Shown here piece by piece: positions 19,120 through 27,436 of a stretch of 64,000 nucleotides of DNA. Below the pieces are notes generated by a model. That model was not told the DNA's origin. It worked only from the letters and a program-made list of their open reading frames with translations, and made no database searches. The position numbers and the translations under genes were made by a program. Source of the stretch: Couchioplanes azureus (lineage in GTDB: Bacteria > Actinomycetota > Actinomycetes > Mycobacteriales > Micromonosporaceae). Position 1 is the stretch's first letter. Each line of letters opens with the position of its first letter. The stretch covers positions 718,999-782,998 of the forward strand of contig NZ_BMQY01000003.1 of assembly GCF_014648355.1 (NCBI RefSeq). Reading direction: 5' to 3'.

Positions 19120-21693
19120 TCAGTCGTCCAGGCGGAGGGTGGCGAGAGTTGCTTCCAGTTCGTCCGGTTTGACCAGCACCTCGCGCGCCTTGGAACCCTC
19201 CGAGGGACCGACGATGCCGCGGGTCTCCATCAGGTCCATCAGGCGGCCCGCCTTGGCGAAGCCGACGCGCAGCTTGCGCTGCAGCATCGAGGTCGAGCCG
19301 AACTGCGAGGTGACGACGAGCTCGATCGCCTGGAGCAGGACCTCGAGGTCCTCGCCGATCTCCTCGTCGATCTCCTTCTTCTTGTTGGCGACCGGCGCGG
19401 TGACGTCCTCGCGGAACTCCGGCTCGCGCTGGTCCTTGCAGAACTTGACGACCTGGGCGATCTCCTTCTCGTCCACCCAGGCGCCCTGGATGCGGATCGG
19501 CTTGGAAGCGCCCATCGGCAGGAAGAGGCCGTCGCCGCGGCCCAGGAGCTTCTCCGCGCCCGGCTGGTCGAGGATGACCCGGGAGTCGGCCAGCGAGCTG
19601 GTGGCGAACGCCAGCCGGGACGGGACGTTGGCCTTGATCAGGCCGGTCACCACGTCGACCGAGGGCCGCTGGGTGGCCAGGACCAGGTGGATGCCGGCGG
19701 CGCGGGCGAGCTGGGTGATGCGGACGACCGAGTCCTCCACGTCGCGCGGCGCGACCATCATCAGGTCGGCCAGCTCGTCGACGATCACCAGCAGGTACGG
19801 GTACGGCTTCATCACCCGCTCGCTGCCCGGCGGCGCGGTGATCTCGCCGTTGCGGACCTTGCGGTTGAAGTCGTCGATGTGGCGTACCCCGTTGGCGGCG
19901 AGGTCGTCGTAGCGCATGTCCATCTCGCGGACGACCCACTCGAGGGCGTCGGCCGCCTTCTTCGGGTTGGTGACGATCGGCGTGACGAGGTGCGGAATGC
20001 CCTCGTACGCGGTCATCTCCACCCGCTTCGGGTCGACCAGCAGCAGCCGCACCTCGTCCGGGGTGGCCCGGGTCAGCAGCGACACCAGCAGCGAGTTCAG
20101 GCAGGACGACTTGCCGGCGCCGGTGGCGCCCGCGATGAGGATGTGCGGCATCTTCGCCAGGTTGGCGACGACGAACCCGCCCTCGATGTCCTTGCCGAGG
20201 GCGACCAGCATCGGGTGGTGGTCGGCCGTCGCGGCGCGCGACCGCAGGACGTCGCCGAGGGCGACGTTCTCCGGGTCGGTGTTGGGGATCTCGACGCCGA
20301 CCGCGCTCTTGCCCGGGATCGGCGACAGAATGCGCACGTCGGGCGACTTCACCGCGTACGCGATGTTGCGCGAGAGCTGGGTGATCCGCTCGACCTTCAC
20401 CCCCGAGCCGACCTCGACCTCGTAGCGGGTGACCGTCGGGCCCCGGGTGAAGCCGGTGACCTGGGCGTCGACGTTGAACTGCTCGAAGACGCCGGTGAGC
20501 GCCGCCATGATCTCGTCGTTGGCGCGGCTGCGCGTCTTCGGGGCGGTCCCCTTGCCGAGCAGGTTCGGCGGCGGCAGGCGGTAGTCCCCCGGCACCGACG
20601 CGATCTCCAGCTGCTCGGCACGGGTGGGCAGCGGCGAGTGCTCCGGCGGCTCGGGGGCGCGGCTCGCCGGAAGCTTGGCGCCGCGCGGCAGGGCGACCGT
20701 GTCGTGCAGGATCTCGTCGCCGGCGCCGTCCTCGTCCTCCGCCGGGCCCAGGCCGATGTCGGCGAGCGAGCCCTGGCGGCGGCGCGCGGGACGGCGGGGC
20801 TTGGGTTCCTCCGCCGGTTCCTCCGGCGCGGGCTCGTCGCCGAGGTCCGGCAGCGCCGGGTCGCTCAGCGGCGCCCGGGCGGCCGACCGGCCCAACAGCA
20901 CGTCGGTGAGCAGCAGCAACCGCTCGGGGATCCGGTTGATCGGCGTCGCGGTGATGACCAGCAGGCCGAAGACGAACAGCAGGATCAGCAGCGGTACGCC
21001 GACCCAGGCGGTCACCGCGCGTTCGAGCAGTGCGCCCACCCCGTACCCGAGCAGGCCTCCGGAGCTGGTGAGCTCGACGTCGTCGGCGGGGTGCCGGGCG
21101 ATGTGCAGCAGGCTCGCCGACGCGATCAGCAGGGCGCTCCAGCCGACCACGGTCCGGCCCCGGTGCTCGGGGTCGGCGGGCTTGCGCATGAAGCGGACGG
21201 CGCCGTACAGCAGCAGAAGCGGGAGGAAGACGCCCAGCCCGCCGAGGAACAGCCGTACCGCGTCGGCGAGCCAGGTGCCGACCGGCCCGGCCGCGTCGGC
21301 CCAGACCGCGACCCCGACCAGGATGGCCAGGCCCAGCATGAGCAGGCCGGCGCCGTCGCGGCGGTGCTCCGGATCGATCTCCCTGGCGGTGGCCGCCTGC
21401 CGGCCGACGCCGCGGGCGACCCAGCCCACGCTGTGCGCCAGGCCCATCCAGAGGGTGCCGACGCCGCGGCCGATGCCGCCGGCGACGGCCGCGCCGACGC
21501 TGGGACGCGCCCGGGTGGCGCTGCGGGCCCGGCTGCGTGCCGAGGTCGTCTTGCGCGTGGGCGTGGACTTGCGGGCCGGGGCGGCGGCGGCCTTGCGGAC
21601 GGGCTGACGCACCGGCTGACGGGCGCGCGCCGACGCGGCGCCGCCCTTGGACGCGGCACGGCCCCGGCTCGCCGGAGGAGTACGGCCCGCCAT
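19120..21693 (-). CDS. ftsK: DNA translocase FtsK/SpoIIIE
   Basis: An 857-residue chromosome-segregation ATPase. A basic Ala/Arg-rich N-terminus (residues 1-65) precedes four or five membrane helices (about 95-260). A proline-rich linker follows, then the motor with 'LLGKGTAPKTRS', Walker A GATGAGKSS, Walker B LLVIVDELADLMM and 'LARAAGIHLVLATQRPSVDV'. The C-terminal gamma winged helix (about 795-857, 'SMLQRKLRVGFAKAGRLMDL') would read orienting DNA sequences. The ATG at 21693 is preferred because upstream in-frame sequence overlaps the divergent YbjN gene. It heads the apparent operon ftsK-rimO-pgsA. Confidence 0.94.
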   Translation of the reverse strand: MAGRTPPASRGRAASKGGAASARARQPVRQPVRKAAAAPARKSTPTRKTTSARSRARSATRARPSVGAAVAGGIGRGVGTLWMGLAHSVGWVARGVGRQAATAREIDPEHRRDGAGLLMLGLAILVGVAVWADAAGPVGTWLADAVRLFLGGLGVFLPLLLLYGAVRFMRKPADPEHRGRTVVGWSALLIASASLLHIARHPADDVELTSSGGLLGYGVGALLERAVTAWVGVPLLILLFVFGLLVITATPINRIPERLLLLTDVLLGRSAARAPLSDPALPDLGDEPAPEEPAEEPKPRRPARRRQGSLADIGLGPAEDEDGAGDEILHDTVALPRGAKLPASRAPEPPEHSPLPTRAEQLEIASVPGDYRLPPPNLLGKGTAPKTRSRANDEIMAALTGVFEQFNVDAQVTGFTRGPTVTRYEVEVGSGVKVERITQLSRNIAYAVKSPDVRILSPIPGKSAVGVEIPNTDPENVALGDVLRSRAATADHHPMLVALGKDIEGGFVVANLAKMPHILIAGATGAGKSSCLNSLLVSLLTRATPDEVRLLLVDPKRVEMTAYEGIPHLVTPIVTNPKKAADALEWVVREMDMRYDDLAANGVRHIDDFNRKVRNGEITAPPGSERVMKPYPYLLVIVDELADLMMVAPRDVEDSVVRITQLARAAGIHLVLATQRPSVDVVTGLIKANVPSRLAFATSSLADSRVILDQPGAEKLLGRGDGLFLPMGASKPIRIQGAWVDEKEIAQVVKFCKDQREPEFREDVTAPVANKKKEIDEEIGEDLEVLLQAIELVVTSQFGSTSMLQRKLRVGFAKAGRLMDLMETRGIVGPSEGSKAREVLVKPDELEATLATLRLDD

Positions 21694-21780
21694 GTCCCTT
21701 ACCGTAACCGCGCCGCGCCGGGAAGCCCGCGCGCCGCACCGTGACCAGATTTCGCTTTTTCCGCGGATTAAGATCAGGAC

Positions 21781-22197
21781 ATGCCCGCGCCCCTGCAGCC
21801 GTTGAGCAATGAGCTGATCATCTCGGCGTTGAACGCCCGCGAGTTCGCCCACTTCGTCGACGAGGACGGCGACGTCGGCGGCAACTGGCAGGGCTGCCTC
21901 ATCTACTTCTTCCGGCTCGGCAAGAACCACGAGATCTTCCAGGTCAGGTCCATGACCCAGGTCGCGTTCAGCACCGACGACGTGCCTCAGCTGTACGCGT
22001 TCTGCAACGCCTGGAACCACGACCGGCTCTGGCCGAAGGCGTACGTGCACACCGGCGACGACGGCGTGGTGCGGGTGGTGGGCGAGGTCGGCGCCGACTT
22101 CGAGCACGGCGTGACGCCCGCGCAGCTAGACCAGGTGATGATCTGCGGCATCGCCACGGGCATCGAGCTGGCGGAGGCGGTTGCGGCGCTGAAGTAG
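21781..22197 (+). CDS. YbjN domain-containing protein
   Basis: A 138-residue soluble protein of the YbjN family, with a fold like type III secretion chaperones. Typical patterns are 'LSNELIISALNAREFAHFVD', 'VRSMTQVAFSTDDVPQLYAFCNAWN' and the end 'GIATGIELAEAV'. The function is not established in actinobacteria. A -10-like TAAGAT (21769-21774) ends six bases before the ATG and there is no usable Shine-Dalgarno, so a leaderless mRNA is likely. It is divergent from ftsK. Its last 72 nt overlap the convergent DUF2784 gene. Confidence 0.85.
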   Translation: MPAPLQPLSNELIISALNAREFAHFVDEDGDVGGNWQGCLIYFFRLGKNHEIFQVRSMTQVAFSTDDVPQLYAFCNAWNHDRLWPKAYVHTGDDGVVRVVGEVGADFEHGVTPAQLDQVMICGIATGIELAEAVAALK

Positions 22198-22530
22198 CGC
22201 GAAACCGGCCCACGAGGTGAGCACCAGCACGGCCACCACGATCTGGGCGACCCGCTCGTAGCCGGACGGATAGAAGATCCCGGCGACGTGGTTGTCGAGG
22301 AAGCCGCCCTCGAGCGGCGGCTCGCCGAGGCGTTCCCGGGCCCGGTCCTCGACCCAGGTGAGCGGGCAGTACAGGTTCGTCAGGACGATGACGAACAGCC
22401 AGATCGCGTCGGCGGCCTGCCACCAGATCAGCCGGGGCCAGCGCCAGGCGAGGAAGCCGCCGAAGACGCCGAACGCCAGGAACGCGTAGTGCGCGCTCAC
22501 GGCGGCCACGATCAGCAGGGAATATCCCAC
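22126..22530 (-). CDS. DUF2784 family membrane protein
   Basis: A 134-residue protein with about four membrane helices: YSLLIVAAVSAHYAFLAFG, then IWWQAADAIWLFVIVLTNLY, then VAQIVVAVLVLTSWAGFALL. The signature 'CPLTWVEDRARERLGEP' and 'GFLDNHVAGIFYPSGY' is diagnostic of DUF2784. The function is unknown. The start is a GTG (22530); the ribosome site AGGAG is close to it, so the exact start is uncertain. The 3' end (22126) lies inside the oppositely oriented YbjN gene. Confidence 0.85.
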   Translation of the reverse strand: MGYSLLIVAAVSAHYAFLAFGVFGGFLAWRWPRLIWWQAADAIWLFVIVLTNLYCPLTWVEDRARERLGEPPLEGGFLDNHVAGIFYPSGYERVAQIVVAVLVLTSWAGFALLQRRNRLRQLDARGDAADHHLV

Positions 22531-22550
22531 TCCTGCACGCTATAAGAACA

Positions 22551-22593
22551 GTGCTGCCCGCGTAGGACGGAGGATGGCCTACGCGGGCAGCAC
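22551..22593 (-). terminator. Intrinsic terminator after the S1 protease gene
   Basis: A perfect 16-bp inverted repeat (22551-22566 with 22578-22593) and an 11-nt loop lie 17 nt beyond the protease stop codon. On the minus strand the stem is followed by TGTTCTT. It separates the protease from the DUF2784 gene that starts at 22530. Confidence 0.85.
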
Positions 22594-22609
22594 GTCTATC
22601 GGAACTGGC

Positions 22610-23959
22610 TCAGCCGTGCAGGCCCCCCAGCAGGCCACGGCCGCGGTTCTGCCCGTTGCCGTTGCCCCTGCCGTTGCCGTTGCCCGGCTGGTCGTCCGCC
22701 TGCTCGTCGTCACCCTGCTCGTCGTCACCCTGCTGGCCGCCGCCCTGCTGACCGCCGCCCTGCTGACCGCCACCCTGCTGGTCACCGCCGCCGGCGCCGC
22801 CGCCGGTGGTGAGCAGCGTCAGGTTGTTGCGCTCCAGGATCTCGTTCACCGGCTGGAAGAACGTCTCGCCGCCGACCGTGCAGTCGCCCGAACCGCCCGA
22901 GGTGACACCCTGCGCCTGGTCGCCCGAGAGCCACGGGCCGCCGGAGTCGCCGCCCTCGGCGCAGACGTCCGTACGGGTGAGGCCGGTGACCGCGCCCTCC
23001 GGGTAGTTGACCGTCTGGTTCTTCGCCAGGATCGTCCCGCAGAAGGTGCCGGTGGTGGAGCCGGAGCGGCAGACGGCCGCGCCGACGGGTGCCTCGGCGG
23101 AGCCGCCGACCGGCAGCGCGTTGCCGTTGAAGTCGTCCACGAACGGCTGCAGCTGCACGTCGGCGTTGGTCTGCACGAAGCCGAGGTCGGAGTTGCCCGG
23201 GAAGACCGAGTCGGCGACCTCGCCCTGCGGCTGGCCCTCGAGGTCGGTGGTCGCCGTGCCCTCGGCGCCGCAGTGCCCGGCGGTCACGAAGCCGCCCTGG
23301 ACCGCGAAGCCGATCGAGCAGCGCGCCTGGCCGATGAAGTACGCCTGCGCGCCGATCACGTCGGCCAGCGGCTTCGGCGCCGACTTCACCGTGGTGACCC
23401 GCACCGCGGAGGCCGGGATGCCCGCCTCTTCGGCGAGCGCCCAGGCGCGGTCTCCGTCGCCGCGCAGCGCCTGCAGCACGACCTGGTTGGACGCCACGTC
23501 CACGTACCAGCCGGGCAGGGCGCGGTCGGACTTCGTCGCGGCCTGGTCCAGCGCCCGCTTGGCGGCGTCGAGCTGCGCCACGCTGCGCTTCACCAGCTTG
23601 GGCTGGGCGCCGGCGGCACGGACGTCGTCGGCCAGGGCCGGGTCGGTGATCGCGATGTTCAGCGTGGTGCCGTCCTTGGCCAGCCAGGCCCCGCCGTACG
23701 AGTCACCGGAGGCGCCGCGCAGCTGCGCGCTCACGCCGCTGGCCCACTTCGCCCGCTGCACCCGGGCGGTGGCCTCGTCGGCGCTGAGGCCGAGGTCGCG
23801 CTTCATCGCGGCGAGCAGTTGGGGCGCCACCTTGTCCGCGGACTGCGCGGTGGCGCGCCGCGTCGGTTCGGTACCGGCCATCGACGGCAGGGTGAACGCC
23901 ACCGCCGCTCCCGCCGCCGTCACCGTCGCCGCGATTGCCACGACCGTTCTGCGCTGCAT
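22610..23959 (-). CDS. Secreted S1-family serine protease (streptogrisin/alpha-lytic type) with Gln/Gly/Asp tail
   Basis: A 449-residue exported chymotrypsin-fold protease. A signal peptide lies at 1 to about 28 (RRTVVAIAATVTAAGAAVAF). A prodomain of the alpha-lytic type (about 35-190) is followed by the mature protease: catalytic His in TAGHCG, Asp in NSDLGFV and Ser in GGDSGGPW, with paired cysteines around each. The last 60 residues are low complexity: GGGQQ repeats, then acidic GDDEQ repeats, then Asn/Gly/Arg. This tail is unusual for the family and could be a linker or cell-wall association segment (inference). The ATG at 23959 follows GGGGAG. A strong terminator lies downstream. Confidence 0.92.
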   Translation of the reverse strand: MQRRTVVAIAATVTAAGAAVAFTLPSMAGTEPTRRATAQSADKVAPQLLAAMKRDLGLSADEATARVQRAKWASGVSAQLRGASGDSYGGAWLAKDGTTLNIAITDPALADDVRAAGAQPKLVKRSVAQLDAAKRALDQAATKSDRALPGWYVDVASNQVVLQALRGDGDRAWALAEEAGIPASAVRVTTVKSAPKPLADVIGAQAYFIGQARCSIGFAVQGGFVTAGHCGAEGTATTDLEGQPQGEVADSVFPGNSDLGFVQTNADVQLQPFVDDFNGNALPVGGSAEAPVGAAVCRSGSTTGTFCGTILAKNQTVNYPEGAVTGLTRTDVCAEGGDSGGPWLSGDQAQGVTSGGSGDCTVGGETFFQPVNEILERNNLTLLTTGGGAGGGDQQGGGQQGGGQQGGGQQGDDEQGDDEQADDQPGNGNGRGNGNGQNRGRGLLGGLHG

Positions 23960-24046
23960 TCGGTACTCCCCTCGCATCGCGGTGCCGTGGGGGCGGCACC
24001 GTGCCCATCGATACGAAGGAGAGCCGGAAAGGGTTCAAAAAAGGTT

Positions 24047-25735
24047 TCAGACCTCCACGACCATGGGGACGATCATCGGCCGGCGGCGGTACGCGTCGTT
24101 GACCCAGCGGCCGACCGTCCGGCGCACGACCTGCTGCAGCTGGTGGATGTCGGTGATTCCCTCCTCCGCCGAGCGGTCCAGCGCGGCGGTGAGCAGCGGC
24201 AGCACCGGGCTGAACGCCTCCGGGTCCTCGGAGAAGCCCTTCGCCATGACGCTGGGCTCGCCGACCACCTTGCCGGTGACCGAGTCGATCACCACGGTGG
24301 CGGAGATGAAGCCGCCGTCGCCGAGGATGCGGCGCTCGGTCAGCAGGGACTCGCTCACGTCGCCCACGGCCAGGCCGTCCACGTACACGTAGCGGCTCTT
24401 GACCCGGCCGACGTGCCGGGCGTGCCCCTCGACCAGGTCGACGACGTCACCGTCCTCGCAGAGCACCACCCGGTCGGGAGCCACTCCGGACTCGATGCCG
24501 AGCTGCGCGTGGGCGCGCAGGTGCCGCCACTCGCCGTGCACCGGCATCAGGTTGCTCGGGCGTACGACGTTGAGCAGGTAGAGCAGCTCCCCCGCCGGGG
24601 CGTGGCCGGAGACGTGCACCTTGGCGGTGTCCTTGTGCACCACGGTGGCGCCGGCCCGGGCGAGCTGGTTGATGACCCGGTAGACGGAGGTCTCGTTCCC
24701 CGGGACCAGCGAGCTGGCCAGCACCACGGTGTCGCCGGGTGCGATGGTGATGTGCCGGTGGTCGCCGGTCGACATGCGGCCCAGCGCGCTCATCGGCTCG
24801 CCCTGCGAACCCGTCGACATGAACACGATCTCGTCCGGCGGCAGGTTGGTCGCCTCGTCCAGGCCGACGAGCAGGCCCTCGGGGATCCGCAGCAGGCCGA
24901 GGTCGCGCGCGATGCCCATGTTGCGGACCATCGAGCGGCCGATCAGGGCCACCTTGCGCTCGTACTCGTAGGCGGCGTCCATGACCTGCTGCACGCGGTG
25001 CACGTGCGACGCGAAGCTCGCCACGATGATCCGCCCGCGGGCCTTGCCGAAGATCGAGTTGAGCACCGGGCCGATGTCGCGCTCCGGCGTGACGAAGCCG
25101 GGGATCTCGGCGTTGGTGGAGTCGGACAGCAGCAGGTCGACCCCCTCGGCGCCGAGCCGCGCGAACCCGGCCAGGTCGGTGATCCGGCCGTCCAGCGGCA
25201 CCTGGTCCATCTTGAAGTCGCCGGTGTGCAGGATCAGGCCGGCCGGCGTGCGCACGGCCACGGCCAGCGCGTCCGGGATGGAGTGGTTGACCGCGAAGAA
25301 CTCGCACTCGAACGGTCCGAGCCGCTCCTTGCCACCCTCGCGGACGGTCAGCGTGTACGGGTCCAGCCGGCGCTCGGCCAGCTTCGCCTCGACGAGCGCG
25401 AGCGTGAACTCGGAGCCGACCAGCGGGATGTCCGGCTTGTGCGCCAGCAGGTACGGCACCGCGCCGATGTGGTCCTCGTGCCCGTGGGTGAGCACGATGG
25501 CCTGCACGTCCTCGAGCCGGTCCAGGATCGGCGCGAAGTCGGGCAGGATCAGGTCGACACCCGGCTGCTCCACGTCGGGGAACAGCACGCCGCAGTCGAT
25601 GATCAGCAGCTTGCCGTCGTACTCGAAGACCGTCATGTTGCGGCCGATGGCGCCGAGACCGCCGAGCGGTATGACGCGCAGGGCGCCCTCCGGAAGCGGC
25701 GGCGGCGGATCCAGCTCAGCGTGCGCTTGGCTCAT
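24047..25735 (-). CDS. rnj: Ribonuclease J
   Basis: A 562-residue metallo-beta-lactamase/beta-CASP ribonuclease. The zinc motif HGHEDH is at 84-89, followed by 'HTGDFKMD' (third His/Asp ligand), 'SDSTNAE', the beta-CASP motifs 'STGSQGEPMSAL' and 'VSGHAPAGEL', and 'PVHGEWRH'. RNase J combines 5'-3' exonuclease and endonuclease activity in mRNA decay and rRNA maturation. The ATG at 25735 lies 17 nt after the dapA stop, so dapA-rnj form one unit, the usual actinobacterial arrangement. A short stem AGGT/ACCT with a six-base T-run on the coding strand covers the stop codon (24037-24054) and could terminate transcription. Confidence 0.95.
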   Translation of the reverse strand: MSQAHAELDPPPPLPEGALRVIPLGGLGAIGRNMTVFEYDGKLLIIDCGVLFPDVEQPGVDLILPDFAPILDRLEDVQAIVLTHGHEDHIGAVPYLLAHKPDIPLVGSEFTLALVEAKLAERRLDPYTLTVREGGKERLGPFECEFFAVNHSIPDALAVAVRTPAGLILHTGDFKMDQVPLDGRITDLAGFARLGAEGVDLLLSDSTNAEIPGFVTPERDIGPVLNSIFGKARGRIIVASFASHVHRVQQVMDAAYEYERKVALIGRSMVRNMGIARDLGLLRIPEGLLVGLDEATNLPPDEIVFMSTGSQGEPMSALGRMSTGDHRHITIAPGDTVVLASSLVPGNETSVYRVINQLARAGATVVHKDTAKVHVSGHAPAGELLYLLNVVRPSNLMPVHGEWRHLRAHAQLGIESGVAPDRVVLCEDGDVVDLVEGHARHVGRVKSRYVYVDGLAVGDVSESLLTERRILGDGGFISATVVIDSVTGKVVGEPSVMAKGFSEDPEAFSPVLPLLTAALDRSAEEGITDIHQLQQVVRRTVGRWVNDAYRRRPMIVPMVVEV

Positions 25736-25752
25736 GGGTGTCTTTCCGGTTG

Positions 25753-26649
25753 TCAGAGGTCCACGCCGGCCGCCGTGGCGTCCTGGCGCAGCTGGTTCAG
25801 TTCCGCGTCGGTGGCCTCGACCAGCGGCGGTCGCACCGGGCCGGCGGGACGGCCCTGGGCCCGCAGGCCGGCCTTCACCAGGATGGTGCCCTGGGTGCGG
25901 AAGATCCCGGTGAGCATCGGCAGCAGCTGCCGGTGCAGGGCGAGGGCACCGGCGTGGTCGCCGCGCTCGAACGCCTCGATCATGTCCTTGCACCGCGCCC
26001 CGGTGAAGTGCGTGGAGGTGCCGACGACCCCGACCGCCCCGATCGCGAGCCACGGCAGCAGGCCCGCATCCTCGCCGCAGTAGTACGCGAGGTCGGTCCG
26101 GCGCAGCACGTCGGAGGTGGCGGCGACGTCGCCCTTGGCGTCCTTCACGGCGACGATGCGGGGATGCTCGGCGAGCCGGACCATCGTCTCGGTCGCGATC
26201 GGGACCCCGGTGCGGTGCGGGACATCGTAGGCCATCACGGGCAGCCCGGTGGCGTCGGCCGCGCAGAGGAAGTGCTTCAGCAGCCCGGCCTGCGGCGGCT
26301 TGTTGTAATACGGCGCCACGACCAGCAGGCCGTGCGCACCGGCCTTCTCGGCGGTGCGGGCCAGCTCGACCGTGTGGGCGGTGTTGTTGGTGCCGACGCC
26401 CGCGATGATCCGCGCCCGGTCGCCGACCGCCTCGGCGACGGCCCGGATGAGCGTCTCCTTCTCGGCGTCGGTGGTCGTGGGCGACTCGCCGGTGGTGCCG
26501 CTGAGGATGAGGGAGTCGTGACGCTGCTCGTCGACCAGGTAGGTGGCGAGAGCGGCGGCCCCTTCCGCGTCGAGCGAGCCGTCGGCGGAGAAGGGGGTCA
26601 CCATGGCCGTGATCAACCGGCCGAAAGGCCGCGCGGGGTCAGGCGTCAT
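25753..26649 (-). CDS. dapA: 4-hydroxy-tetrahydrodipicolinate synthase
   Basis: A 298-residue TIM-barrel aldolase of lysine/diaminopimelate biosynthesis that condenses pyruvate with aspartate semialdehyde. The Schiff-base lysine is K169 (IVAVKDAKGD), the catalytic tyrosine is Y141 (YDVPHRTG), and the pyruvate-binding GTTGESPT motif is at 51-58. The ATG at 26649 gives the conserved length; a TTG nine bases upstream is the alternative. It is followed by rnj after 17 nt. dapB lies 3 kb away in the same orientation, and the genes between them break the usual dapB-dapA neighbourhood. Confidence 0.95.
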   Translation of the reverse strand: MTPDPARPFGRLITAMVTPFSADGSLDAEGAAALATYLVDEQRHDSLILSGTTGESPTTTDAEKETLIRAVAEAVGDRARIIAGVGTNNTAHTVELARTAEKAGAHGLLVVAPYYNKPPQAGLLKHFLCAADATGLPVMAYDVPHRTGVPIATETMVRLAEHPRIVAVKDAKGDVAATSDVLRRTDLAYYCGEDAGLLPWLAIGAVGVVGTSTHFTGARCKDMIEAFERGDHAGALALHRQLLPMLTGIFRTQGTILVKAGLRAQGRPAGPVRPPLVEATDAELNQLRQDATAAGVDL

Positions 26650-26796
26650 ACCGAACAACTTATCGGACGGCGCTACGCGGCGCCGTCGGGCTTCGGTTCG
26701 ACGTCGCGGCCGGTGACCGGCTCCCGGTGCCCGTCACCGGCGCCGGCCCGTCGGGCTCGGCGGCGCCGGCCGGTCACCCTCGGGAGCGCCGGCCGG

Positions 26797-27378
26797 TCAG
26801 ACGTAGAAGGCGGTGAACGGTGCCCAGGGCAGGTTGCGGGCCAGGCTCCAGACTCCCCACACCGCGATGAAGGCGCCGATGACGCCCGGCGACAGGGTGA
26901 GCTGCGGGAGCCGCCAGCCGAAGAGGCGCTTGCCGGCCCAGGCGACGTACATGTACAGCAGGAAGGGGACGACGAAGACGAAGAGCGCGTGGTGACGGGC
27001 CGCCGCCGGCAGGTCGCCGTGCATCAGGAACCAGGCCGCGCGGGTGCCGCCGCAGCCGGGGCAGATGAACCCGGTCGCGTATTTCAGCAGGCAGCTCGGC
27101 GCCGCGCCGGCGCTCGCCTCGGTGGGATGCGTGGCAAAGGTGTAGCCGACCGCGCCCGCCATGCAGACCAGCATGGCGGTGGGGGCGACCCACAGCGGCG
27201 ACGTGTGCCATTTGCGCTGGATGAAGCGGGTGAGGCGATCCTGCTGCGGCTCCTGGTATGCCGGATGACCCGCCCACGGGTGCGGCCCCTCGGCCGGGGC
27301 GGGGTGCGGGCCCTGCCCGGGAACAGCGTGCGACGCGTCCGGCTGCCAGGGAGCCACCGGCTCGGTCGCGCTGCTCAT
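26797..27378 (-). CDS. DUF2752 family membrane protein
   Basis: About 193 residues. A Pro/His-rich hydrophilic N-terminus (about 65 residues) precedes a DUF2752 domain with four membrane helices and the diagnostic motif 'FICPGCGGTRAAWFLMHGDL'. The remaining helices are 'LFVFVVPFLLYMYVAW' and 'LSPGVIGAFIAVWGVWSLAR'. The function is unknown; the CPGCGGTR cysteines could bind metal or lipid-linked ligands (speculative). The ATG at 27378 is chosen, with a GTG nine bases upstream as alternative. A 14-bp direct repeat GCGCCGGCCGGTCA (26763-26776 and 26786-26799) spans the stop codon. Confidence 0.85.
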   Translation of the reverse strand: MSSATEPVAPWQPDASHAVPGQGPHPAPAEGPHPWAGHPAYQEPQQDRLTRFIQRKWHTSPLWVAPTAMLVCMAGAVGYTFATHPTEASAGAAPSCLLKYATGFICPGCGGTRAAWFLMHGDLPAAARHHALFVFVVPFLLYMYVAWAGKRLFGWRLPQLTLSPGVIGAFIAVWGVWSLARNLPWAPFTAFYV

Positions 27379-27436
27379 GGCCGCCACGGTACACCGGCGG
27401 GGACGCCCGCCGCCGCCCCGGCGACGGCCGCCGGTC

